A stretch of DNA of 64,000 nucleotides from Bryoerythrophyllum caledonicum (lineage: Eukaryota; Streptophyta; Bryopsida; Pottiales; Pottiaceae), in assembly GCA_963971425.1 (NCBI GenBank), contig OZ020526.1, positions 4,243,976 to 4,307,975 of the forward strand, given 5' to 3'. Within the stretch, counting starts at the first letter, position 1; the number at the start of each line of letters is the position of its first letter. Shown in pieces: positions 11,923 through 22,036 of this stretch. The translations under genes were made by a program, and so were the position numbers. The notes below the pieces were generated by a model. That model made no database searches. It was not told where the DNA came from and worked only from the letters and a program-made list of their open reading frames with translations.

Positions 11923-12349
11923 TTAATTACATCGTCTAGATTACGTCATCTTTAGCTACAGACATGCGTCACCTTCGCTTCCTTGAACCTTTTATGATAT
12001 TTCAGTGTGTGGTGTTGTGTATACTGGAGTTGTTGTAGATATTTTTGTTGGTTGGAGTTCCTTGTGAGCTCACTGCACCTGCTTTCTCAGCTATTTATTT
12101 GCACCTGCTACATTCCTATTCCTACTTCTTCATGGTTTCAATTGAATGCGCGCATATTTCGATTCCATTGATTGTTTCACCCACTAGATTTGAGCTCATT
12201 AATCCCAATACTTGGAGCTTATGTGTTAATGCAAGTATCTTAGGTTACCAGTCATCTACTATTATTTGGTTTACAAATCACTCTGGTAGTGATTGGCGAC
12301 TTTTGGTCACCTGAATCTAGATGCAAATTCTATGTGCAGTTTAAGCACT

Positions 12350-12392
12350 CCTACCAGGTCGATCTCCGGCACTCCACGCCCCACCTGTGAGG
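12350..12392 (-). pseudogene. Inverted start of dioxygenase exon 2 (relic)
   Basis: CAGGTCGATCTCCGGCACTC and CACGCCCCACCTG are the reverse complement of the beginning of exon 2 of the intact gene (33590-33625, coding for VPEIDLGG). It marks the far end of the duplicate and shows the whole locus was inverted before its middle was flipped. Confidence 0.8.
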
Positions 12393-12399
12393 CTAAGTA

Positions 12400-12480
12400 G
12401 TAGTAGTAAGAACTCCGGCCTTCAAAAAGGTCGGCGTGAATAAAGTGTCTATTTGTTCCTAACACTACATCAATGTCTAA
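12400..12480 (-). mobile_element. 3' end fragment of LINE/SINE family
   Basis: On the minus strand this reads into ATTCACGCCGACC, then a hairpin CCGACCTT/AAGGCCGG, then a short tail. It matches the shared 3' end seen at 4579-4725, 18774-18911 and 60790-60930. It is too short to say whether it came from the LINE or the SINE. Confidence 0.6.
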
Positions 12481-12834
12481 AAGACAGAGAAAAGTGAATG
12501 GGTGTAAGGCTAATATATAAATGAAGAGCTTGGCACTAACTTTCTAGATGGAAATAATGTGTGGTTAGAAAAACTTAAGGTTACTAGCACAACAAACATT
12601 GCGGAAACCGAGTATCAAGGTAGAGGCACCCAATTCCGATCACTTAAGCCAGTTCGGGACTCAAATGATATTGTATGTCAAAAACATTTATGTAGAAAGA
12701 TGCGGAATTAAGAATGAAACTCAACAAATATTTTTTCAAATTTAATCTCAAAGATTTGGTATCGATATAGAATTTAAATGCCCAGAAACCACCGGAGCCC
12801 ATAATCAAATTGTAGAGTAGGTGAGATTTAGTGC

Positions 12835-13310
12835 CCTCCTTTGCCCAATGCCAACAAGTGAGAGTGAGTAATAGAGAGAAGACATGCCATGGATAACCAA
12901 CTCATGGAGGGTACCCAATGCCGATTGGCCTTGTTTGACTTTTGAGGCGATGCCACCAATGAGAGCTCAGTTGAGGTGGAGCAAGTCAAAAATTGCACAC
13001 TTCAACTCAAAAATTGCACACAGTAACTGCACCAAAACCTGTTTTGTAAGTTGTGCATGAAACAGTGAAGTCTGCCACGAATCAATCAACATGAATTTTG
13101 GATAGTGGATTAGAGTCACAAAGGTGTCACACAGGTTTTGGGTGCTCCACTGCACACGAGCTGATTGTTGGTGGCCTTGCTCAGAAGTTTCAACAGACCA
13201 GTGTGGTTTTGGATAATGCATGGCATCTCTTCTCTCTTTTACTCACTATCAGTTCCTAGCATTGGGTAAACGGAGGTACAAAATTCCAAACCGACCCATG
13301 ACAAGTACCA
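12835..13310. repeat. Repeat with inverted arms, related to 32760-32960
   Basis: The arm at 12840-12920 (CCCAATGCCAACAAGTGAGA) is repeated inverted at 13200-13275. The reverse complement of about 13060-13310 also matches 32760-32960, just upstream of the intact dioxygenase (shared ACTTGTCATGGGTCGGTT). It is either part of the same inverted segmental duplication or an independent repeat. No coding potential seen; the open frame at 12967-13221 is not convincing. Confidence 0.55.
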
Positions 13311-13796
13311 CAAACTCTACAAGCACAGTTTAGGGCCCTGGTGGTTTTTGAGCAGCTTTTAAATTCTGTATCAATATGGCACCCTTTAGTTTCAGAAAAG
13401 TAGGGACCTTTTGCTACTACAAAGAATTTACTCTTAGCAATTATTAGTTGCGGAAGGACTTGGTGGGGTGAATCCGTATCAAGAATGGAAGAGCTCTATT
13501 CTGGTCTCTAAATTCAAGTAGTTTTAGCCGCGCCTTTGAGATGGAAGAAGAGGTCCTGTTGTACCATCAGTGGAGTCTTTTGCGATGGTGTTCGAGGTAT
13601 GGTAGGATACCAGGTATTCATATGTTCAGTCAAATATTTCCGTGTTTAATCTATGGTAGAATATCAGGTGTTGCAACATGTCCATACAGTCTGCAGACAA
13701 CATTCTACATTCTCTGCTCGCTGCTGATCCACAACTTCGTCATTCGTTCAGTTTCGTCATCACGTGAGTGCTGTCAGTGTCGCTACACTGCAAATA

Positions 13797-13990
13797 ATGT
13801 TTAGTGTATCCACACTATATGATTTCGAAGTGCTATAGTTTTTAATTTCGATGAAGATTTTTAGCAAGAGCGCATCAACGAATACTACTCAAAGACGCGG
13901 ATCATTGTAGACATAGCTGGCAAAAATATTCATGAAGAGTAAAAACTTTAGCACTTATAAATCAATTAGTGTGGATACACTAAACATCAT
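13797..13990. mobile_element. Short MITE with about 50-bp inverted repeats
   Basis: ATGTTTAGTGTATCCACACT at the left is repeated inverted at the right (AGTGTGGATACACTAAACAT). The similarity continues inward for about 50 bp (AAGTGCTATAGTTTTTA against the complement of TAAAAACTTTAGCACTT). The roughly 195-bp unit could fold into a long hairpin. The TTTAGTGTA motif recalls the palindromic-end family, but a relationship is unproven. The flanking duplication is unclear. Confidence 0.65.
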
Positions 13991-14914
13991 TCTTTGAGTA
14001 GCTCGTGGGCGGGCGGGCCTCTTCCTCCCCTCAAGAGCAACACAACACAAGGGTACCCCAGAGATTCCCCAGAATGTGCGTAGTATCGGTTCTGCATACC
14101 AGCATCCAGTCAAAGCAGGCTGTTGACATTCGTGTACACTCTGAGAGAAACCACTAATAGCAATCTCACCACTGGATGGGCACCAGGTTGACATTCGTAC
14201 ACACACTGAACGAACCTTTCCACGCTATCTACGTCCAAAGTAAGGTTTCTTGCCAAAAATGTACGTCTCCAGGAGATACAATAGCTTTGACTGCTTTCTG
14301 TACCCAACTCAGGTCCTCTTCAGACCAGCGACCGGATGGAGCTACGCGAAATGTACCGATTACGTCGATGATGAAACTTTGGCATCGTCTGGTCCTCAGG
14401 ATCTCGCCTCAATTTAGTTGGATCGATCAGTGTGCTTGTTCGACGCAGTCAACTGGCAACTGAAATGTGGTGAAGTGGCCTAGTTGCCAGAGATCTCTAG
14501 AGATTCACTGTTACGCTGGTGGCTGCAGAAACACGGTTGCAGTTATGAGTCGTAGATGTACTTCAGTTTTAGTCACATGGTTCACTCATGGTGAGGTAAT
14601 GAATACTTGGAGTCATTTGGTGGGTCATGTGTCCATATTCATCAGAGTGTCCATATTCATGTGAGCTTCTGCTGCACTTAGAAAGCTTGGACGACATATT
14701 GCAGGTTATCCTCTTGATTTGTAGCTGGAATCTGGAATTCACAGCTGATGATACGATGACCATTTGCTTGATCTGGGAAGTTACTACCCTAAGTGGGAGT
14801 TTTGAACAGCAAGGATGATGGGCGTCTTCTGTCGATTCACAAAATGAAGCAAAGTCGTGACCATGGTATCTGGATTCCTGCGTCTACAGAAGTAGTGTTG
14901 ATGGACGTGCGAAT
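13991..14914. other. Upstream flank of receptor-kinase pseudogene
   Basis: About 0.9 kb with several short open frames on both strands and no recognisable protein motif. GTTGACATTCG occurs twice, at about 14110 and 14189. A promoter could lie here, but no convincing TATA box was found. Confidence 0.35.
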
Positions 14915-15111
14915 ATGAAGGCTGAGCTTCTTCAAGTCGTCGTCGTCGTCGTCGTCGTTTCTGTTCCTGGTGCTGCCCAGTCTCTTCTTCTGGAGTCCAG
15001 CTTCTTCCACTCTAGAACAAGGTATCTCCCGCACAATTAGTTAAACGCGTTTCGATTTTTCATGTGTGACTTTTGACCCTGACTCTGGAGTGAGCAGGGG
15101 CTTTGTTACAG

Positions 15112-18100
15112 GAAGTGAAGAACTCCGAGTGGGTTACTTAAAACCAGCTTCCGAACTGGGTACCAGGAACAGATCCTTGCGTGAGCAGCTGGGCAGGCAT
15201 TGACTGTGACACAAGGGGCAATGTCATCACCTTGTAAGTTTAAGGAGAGTTGTTGTGGTGCTATAATTGTTCACTTTCTTGCCAACCGAGTATTGGAATA
15301 CACTACATAATATTGTGAAGAGAGGGCTTCCTAAACTGCCAAAGTTACAAGTAATTAGTAATGTCCTAGGTGTATCTGCAAAGTGGGTGGGAGTTCCGCT
15401 CTGAGCTTAGAAATTATGATAGGGTTACAAATTTCTCAAGGCAGAGTCAACATCTTTCATGGTTCTTTAGTACTAGGATATATTGTAACTCATAGCCAAA
15501 CTCGTTGAGTAATCCCAACTTTAAGGATAACTCTGTTCAATAACTCCATACCTAGCTAGCTGCCTGGTACTCATCTTTCATACCAACTCTGTTCAGGAAC
15601 TTGGCCCTAAACCTGCAGACCTTGTGAGTGGTTCATCTCACATGATACTGTGTCGGTTTCATTACAATCATGGACACATCGTTGATTGTGGTGGCCATGT
15701 TCAGGGTTCTGACGTCCAATGAGTTGTCACTCTCTAGTTTCCCCTCCGCCTTACATCAGCTCAAGAAGCTCACCAATTTGTAAGTGGTCTAATCCCTTAT
15801 CTGCTTGGAATATATATGAAGTGGTTTTTGATGTTTAATTTGCACCTTGACTGATGTACAGGAGGCTTGACAACACTCTCATTAAAGGGAAACTTCCAGT
15901 TCAACTCTCCTCTCTGACCAGCCTCCAATATTTGTAAGCCAAAAGCAGGAATGTTTGGGTCTCACATCATATTTTCAACCCCAAAGTGCCCTTTAGAACA
16001 AAAGTGTCCGTCGCTCATAAAGCCTCAAATAGAGCACTAAACATTTCTGAATTTTATATCAATGGAATGACAATAAGTTTTCCGAAAAAAGGGGGTGATT
16101 TAGATAGTAAACAAACATTTCTATAAGGAGCTGAAGTTCTAATTCTATTATGAGTATCAAGGTTTTTACGCTATGTTCTATTCTGGTTTTACAGATATCT
16201 TGGCAACAATTCCTTTTCAGGAACCATTCCAGATGGCGTCCTAAGCTCCTTGACAAACTTGAAGGAGCTGTTAGTGGATATTTTGTCACGCCATGTTCAT
16301 ATTCATGGATGTGCTAATACTCTGAATATCTTTCATTCATAAATCATTGAGTGTGCAACTATTTTATTTGTTTAGGACTCTTTGGGAAACGCCTTCACCG
16401 GTTTGTTGCCTACCGAGTTGGGAAACCTTGTCAATCTTACCTAGTACTTGTGAGTCCTCTTTTCACACATTTTGAAGATCAAATCGTTACGAATGATGTT
16501 GTTAGAGACTTTTGTTTTTTAAGGTTTTTTTTTCTATATTATTGCTGATAGGGTTTAGGGTGTGTTGTAGGAACCTGAACAAGAACAACCTGTATGGTGG
16601 TTTTCCTTCGGAGCTAGGAAAGCTCACTCAGTTGCAGAAACTGTAAGTAAACTCTAAATACCTTAGTTTAGTAGAGTCATCATTTGTAAAGTCAGGCAGA
16701 GACGCCAAGAGTTTTGACCTCTTTTCTCAATTTGAAATGAGCCCTTCACAGCTCTAAACTTTCATAATCAGCTCAACGATTTCTGGTACAACATGACCTC
16801 TCCTTTTTAAAAACTTTACAGGCAGCAACAGTGGGTCTAAAGACTAGCAAGCTCTTCCACATCTAATAGCTACTAAGAGTAAACACATGGTGGTATTATA
16901 TATTGGAAGGCCAGTAACTTGAAAACTTTGGGTGGCTTTGCAAATAACTCTAAATAGCTCACATTGTTGCTTGACTTAGATCCTGACGCTATTTTGTTCA
17001 TAGGGCCTATTCCGGATGAGTGGCGTGGAATGACACGCCACACTCATCAACATCCGAGACCTGTATGATTCCTCGACTCAATCTTCATGTGTCGTTAAAA
17101 CTGCACCTTGTGTCAAATCTCAATTGGGTTGGCTATAGCTTACGTAGACTTGTTTTGGTAGAGTTTTGAGCTGTATTTTAAGGAAGACTTGTAATCGCCA
17201 AGTTGCCAACCACAATATAGTATACATTTTTATGAGCAGTATCGCTTGAAGGATAAAAATAATGTGCATTTTCAATGAAAATAGGTCCTGAAGAGTAGCC
17301 ATCGTTTCACTCTTTGTGGACACTTCTCGTGTAATGCAGGTAACTGCATGCAACTCTTTGCAAGGACTGCTTCCTTCCTGGCTATTGAAAATGCCTACAC
17401 TATCCACGTTGTAAGTTGTGATTAGACGGCATAACCTCGTCACAGTTTCAGAGCAATATTATGCCTTGTTTGAGTAGCATGCACTAACACTATATAACTG
17501 TTGCACTGTCTCTAGCAAACGCTTGTTTGAAACCGGGGGTCTCTAGGTTTGCGTTACTTTTTCTACATCATGGATCTGACATGGTCCAAACTCTGGTCAT
17601 AGGGTTTAATATTCTTCTGTTGTGCAGAGAGGTGTGCAGTGTAATTACTTGGAAGGACTCAAACCACAATCACAAAGTTCCAAATGTACTCGTAAGTGTA
17701 TAGTAATTTACTACCACATACTTGGAAGGACTCAAAGTGTACATTTGGGAGTACATTTGAAAGTGTGGCATTTCTGCTGAGATTCAATGAAATTATGCCA
17801 CATCAAGATATATAATCTTGGATAAGGCTAATTGCTCTTCAGCTACAGTGGACATACGCTCAAATAGACACTATTATATCCACAGCAGCCTCCTTTGAGA
17901 AGCGAAGTACTTCAGCTTTCTTTCTTTCTTTCTATATCAGCTAGTACGTTTGAAGCTTTTAGTGCACATGAATTTCATGCAGGGCCAATCTAGACTACAA
18001 CTGCTGGGAAAATGAGAGTGCTTTGGACTCAGCTTGTGTGCGACCACTAAACTGCATGAATTTTCTACTCTCTATCAATAATGGTACACGCCTGATTCTA

Positions 18101-18261
18101 ACTATAGTTTGTCTTTGTTGATTCTGTTTACTTGTAAATGTAAGTTGCTTGAAGGGGACCAATTTGTTCAATAATATCCATATACTTGGCTATTTGATCC
18201 AACAGGACAATGCCCAGCTTGTCCCAGTGAATAGCATATATTCAACACCACAACAATGGAG
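15112..18261 (+). other. Extracellular LRR exons of the pseudogene
   Basis: Five exons at 15705, 15862, 16195, 16376 and 16571 are 72-75 bp long, each one leucine-rich repeat, with introns all splitting a leucine codon after its second base. This is the classic one-repeat-per-exon design. Examples are RLDNTLIKGKLPVQLSSL (15862), YLGNNSFSGTIPDGVL (16195) and LNKNNLYGGFPSELGKL (16571). The exon at 17340 (CNSLQGLLPSWLLKMPTLST) keeps the motif but its length of 70 breaks the phase. 17004-17062 begins directly at GPIPDEW, so its first part is missing, and it is frame-shifted before LINIRDL. Confidence 0.75.
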
Positions 18262-18773
18262 GTTAGTAACCTTAAAGTGATTCAAATTATATTTGTTATA
18301 TAGGTGTTTTCAGGATGCGAGTTGTGCCCTCTCTCTCACCAATTTAATTTAATTTAATTTTTTGGTGATACGTAGCTGTTGCAGTTACATTTTAGAGCCT
18401 ATGTAGAATACAAATATCATGGTAGATCAAAAAAATTAGAATTTGTATCTAGAAAGTTTACACAGAAGTGACAATGTTGCTAAAAGGCGTTGATATAAAG
18501 AATAGTTAAACGTGATTAGTAGCTCTAAATTCATTTAAAGGAATCAAAATTAAACCTGATTATTAGCTCTAAATTTTACAATGAGCAATAAGAGAAAAGA
18601 TTGCGGTTATTGAGAAGATGCACACAGCAGAACATGACCTGTGGATCCTTCCTTCTTAAAGGCAGCTAAAACTACTTCTAACATGAGTTTAAACACCACC
18701 TCGAAACCCTTCCATACTTAAATTGAAGGATTCATCACTAAATTGCTCTTCTAGATCTAATATCTGATAAGAG

Positions 18774-18911
18774 TAATTTACCCTCAAGAGGAGGGAGTAG
18801 TTTGATACCATTAAACCTATATCTGGTGGACATGAAATTAGTGGTAGAACAAATAGACACTCTACTCACTCCGGCCCCCTAGGGACCAGAGTTCTTCTTC
18901 TTCTTCTTCTT
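18774..18911 (+). mobile_element. 3' end of LINE/SINE family inside RLK intron
   Basis: Matches the last 140 nt of the SINE at 60.5 kb: CCTCAAGAGGAGGGAGTAGT, then ACAAATAGACACTCTACTCA, then a hairpin GGCCCC/GGGACC, then a TTC-repeat tail. TAAGAG occurs just before (18768-18773) and after (18914-18919), a possible short target duplication. Confidence 0.7.
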
Positions 18912-19060
18912 GTTAAGAGCAAACAAATTGAAGTATTCTAAATCAATTGATCAGTATCTTATGAAACTTTGGGTGACTGTACAAGTAGCTCAAACATTAT
19001 ATCTTATAGTATAGTTCTTTCTTTTCTTAAAATGTATTGGCATACAAAATTGGGATTCAG

Positions 19061-21364
19061 TGCCAAGGGGCGTTCACCATTTCACCATGGAGGAGCTGAA
19101 GAAGGCAACCAATGACTTCGCTAAGGCTAATGAGATTGGTGAGGGTGGGTTTGGCAAAGTCTTTGTGGGCAATTTTCCCGATGGAAGGACCCTTGCCATC
19201 AAAAGAGCTGGTGATCCTGCTCATTATTCCTCTTCATCTGGAGACTTGTGACCAGTTCCGGAACGAGGTAATAAGTTTCTTAAAATTATCTTACATCATA
19301 TTAGAGTTATCCTTGTTTCAAGATGGTTTAAGCTAGTTTTATATTCTCTTTGAAAACAAACTAAAATAAAGATGAGCTTGATCAAGGAGGGTTGGCCCAA
19401 TGGTTAACATAAGACGTGCATTTGACATACTAGCCAGAAAGAAAGGTTAGATAACTCCAGATAGATGCTGACTTCACGTCAAACAACTCAACCTCATATG
19501 GCTTGTTTTGGACTTTGCATTCCAGGTCATTTTGTTGAGCAGACTTCACCATAAAAACTTGGTTCAGCTCGAGGGTTTTTGCGACGACGGAGGTCAACAG
19601 GTAATTGTTACATAAATATTGAACACTTCTGTCCAATCTCCAAGTTTCTGTTTTTCAGTCTTCAGATGTTGCAATTTTTTTAGCTCAGTAATTTTGCTGA
19701 TCTCGATTCCTTGAAATGCTTGAATTCCCAAACAGATTCTGGTGTATGAGTACATGAAGCTGGCCAATCTTCACAGCCATCTCCATGGCCAACATCAAGG
19801 TAAAAAACCCCAGTGAATGAACACATCAATCTTGATATTTGGACTTTTACAACGTCTGTTCTTTTCCAAGACATCTCGTCCAAGACAACCTGTCTTTTTT
19901 TTTGGGTAAGAAACAATATTGTGTGAATGGCGCCTAGAATAAGTTGTTCAAGACAGCTTCTTTCTCCATAAAACAAGTTGTTTTTGAATGACAGAGAGTA
20001 GTTTGTGAATTTAAATAAATACCAAATGGTTGTAAACGTCTGCATCAACACTCCAGCAACTACAATTTTCTTGCAATTCTTCCAGATTCTTGTTCGTCAA
20101 GGCTAACTTCACTGAACGTTGCAGGAAAGGAGATGATATTGGATTGGCACAAGAGGCTAGAGATTGCTGTGAACGTCGCCCAAGCTTTAGACTACTTGCA
20201 TTCATTTGCGGTACTACTCTACCTATCAATTCATGTGTCTCCTCTTCTTAGCTTTTGATACGTACTCCACTTCATTTAGTTTGCGAGCCTATTTTGAGTG
20301 AATCGTACAGACCACCTTACTTTGGATCAACTACACTAAAAATGATGGATAGGGTCACAAATTTTTTATTGTCTTGCTCACTTGTAATTGTCAACCGAGG
20401 TACATATTACAGTAGTGACACCAAAACCAAATGTCAATAATGTATTGATTGGTACAACGAGGTACTATATATGACGTATTTAAATAGTATCATTGATCAT
20501 GTAGATGAACACTAGCAACCTGGGGTCCTGGTCGCTTCTCACTCCAAAATGCGTCGCCCTTCCCAGTTAAACACCCATGTCTCTACTAAGCTAGCTGGTA
20601 CAGCAGGGTATAAATCATTTCCCATCTATTCTTTCTGTTGTTGTTAATACTAGTGTTTCAGAAACCGCGGTTGCAATGTAACGGCACGATCCTTGCTGCA
20701 GCCCTTATGGCAGAATCTTGCAAATTTCATATAAAAGAGGGTGAAATAGTGGATGAAAACGTGACAGGATGAGTGTGTGATACTATGCAGTACTTAATAT
20801 AATAGATCCAAATTTGACATTATTTTTGGATGAAGTGTCGAAAACTTGTGTATTGTTTAAACGTATCGATCTGTAGAGTGTCAAAAACAGCCTCATTCGT
20901 ACTAGTACTTGACTAATGTTGGAATTATAAGTTCATTATCCGTGTGTTTGTGTGTGTATCGTTAGGTACTTCGATCCTCAATACTTCCTTCTTCGCCAAT
21001 TGACCACCGCCAGCGACGTGTATGGCTTTGGTGTTGTGCTTCTGGAGCTCATCAGTGGGCGCAAAGCAATTGAGTTCCGCTGTGCTGAGGAGGAGGAGCC
21101 CAATCTTGTTGAATGGGTAAGTCTTTTGGACCTATTGAAAGTTCTGAAAATAATCATCTACAGCTAGCATATTTTAATTAGAAAGTGCTGAATTTGGTGC
21201 TCGTGAGTGGCCCAGACAAAGGTGAAGATAAAGCTGGTGGCGGCGGAATTGAGAGCGTGGTGGATCCTAAACTAGAGGGCAATTACCCCCGGGAATTATT
21301 TGTCTCACTCGTGGATCTCGGACAAAAGTGTGCTTTCAAAAGAAACCTTCGATCAACGATGAAG
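19061..21364 (+). other. Protein-kinase exons of the pseudogene
   Basis: Exons: 19061-19267 (FTMEELKKATNDF, glycine loop GEGGFGKV, AIKRA with the ATP-binding Lys); 19526-19600 (VILLSRLHHKNLVQLEGFC); 19736-19799 (ILVYEYM); 20125-20210 (LDWHKRLEIAVNVAQALDYL); a relic ending at 20607 with PSQLNTHVSTKLAGTAG (activation segment); 20966-21116 ([20 protein letters not shown]); and 21182-21364 (VDPKLEGNYP to NLRSTMK). The final exon 27237-27374 reads FAVSVLEPLLRESETRLPQ and stops at 27372-27374. One extra base near 19250 shifts the first exon before DQFRNE. The HRDxKxxN loop and DFG motif expected between 20210 and 20550 are not visible. Confidence 0.8.
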
Positions 21365-21372
21365 GTAACTCG

Positions 21373-21553
21373 TGTTAATCTGCACTCACAGGACTCACTG
21401 TGGGAACCTAACTGTTCGAAGAAGGAGTTCGATGGTTGGGGTTTAATACTACGGAGATCAAGAGAGGAAGAGAAAGAGTCAGAATAAAAAAACATCTACT
21501 CAACGGAACAGTAACAATAATGGTAACCAAGGGTCGGACACTAAGTTCCAACA
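21373..21553 (-). repeat. Copia 3' LTR (left)
   Basis: A 181-bp long terminal repeat, in minus orientation, downstream of the polypurine tract. It differs from the other LTR by one G/A difference (about 21391). Confidence 0.95.
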
Positions 21554-21600
21554 CCCCCTCTTGTTCGATGCTTGGTTTTTTTTTGCTTGTTTTTTTCAGA

Positions 21601-22023
21601 ATGGACGGTCTACGGCATCTTCGGGATGTATCTCTAGGTCGAGCATTGTTGGTAATGATCTGGGCATTCTTGATTGTCTTGAAGCAATCCATCAGTTGGG
21701 TTGTGATTCGATTCGAGGGATACATTTTTGCCTCATCTGTAGTAGAAGGAACCCCCTCTGAATCACCGAAGCAGGAAGGTCGATGTTCTTCGGCAGGAGC
21801 TTCGTTGGTGCGGTTACGAGATGCGGTGGTGCAGATACCGATAAAAGGTGAGGTCGGGCTGAAGAAGAGGGATCGACGAGGTCGGTCAGCAAGGAGATAT
21901 TATGCCGTCAGGAAGGGAATTCAACCAGGTGTCTACCTTACATGGGAAGAATGTGCAGTGATGGTCATTGGTTTTAAGGGTGCCATCTATAAGAGTTTCG
22001 AGACTAGAGAGGAGGCAGCCTGA
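21601..22023 (+). CDS. Antisense ORF in Copia: RNase H1-type hybrid-binding domain
   Basis: A plus-strand frame of 140 codons from the ATG at 21601, or 167 from an ATG at 21520 inside the LTR. It lies opposite to pol, between the pol stop and the 3' LTR. Its last 43 residues (21892-22020) start RRYYAVRKGIQPGVYLTWEE and go on through GFKGAIYKSF to EEAA. This matches the RNase H1 N-terminal domain, also called the caulimovirus viroplasmin domain: Y-Y-A-V-x-x-G, G-x-Y-x-x-W, G-x-x-x-x-x-Y-K-S-F. In RNase H1 this domain binds RNA/DNA hybrids. Upstream are a basic stretch (KKRDRRGRSARR) and one hydrophobic stretch. It ends 13 nt from the pol stop, tail to tail. Whether it is expressed is unknown: the LTR promoter faces the other way, and the host gene runs in the same direction. 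Confidence 0.65.
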   Translation: MDGLRHLRDVSLGRALLVMIWAFLIVLKQSISWVVIRFEGYIFASSVVEGTPSESPKQEGRCSSAGASLVRLRDAVVQIPIKGEVGLKKRDRRGRSARRYYAVRKGIQPGVYLTWEECAVMVIGFKGAIYKSFETREEAA

Positions 22024-22036
22024 TTGAGACCTAGAG

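Larger units (their letters stand above)
10560..12345 (+). pseudogene. Re-inverted middle of dioxygenase relic, twice interrupted
   Basis: Sequence in forward orientation matches the end of exon 2 and most of intron 2 of the intact gene (33885-34440). GACACCGCCGCCTTCGCTCA at 10604-10624 and GAAACTGTGGCCTGGCAACT at 10947 rejoin across a 319-bp insertion. The intron-2 part ATTACATCGTCTAGATTA (11926 on) continues to about 12340 after a 925-bp TTAA-family insertion. Its neighbours, 9525-10545 and 12350-12392, are in the opposite orientation, so the middle of the duplicate has been flipped. Confidence 0.85.
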
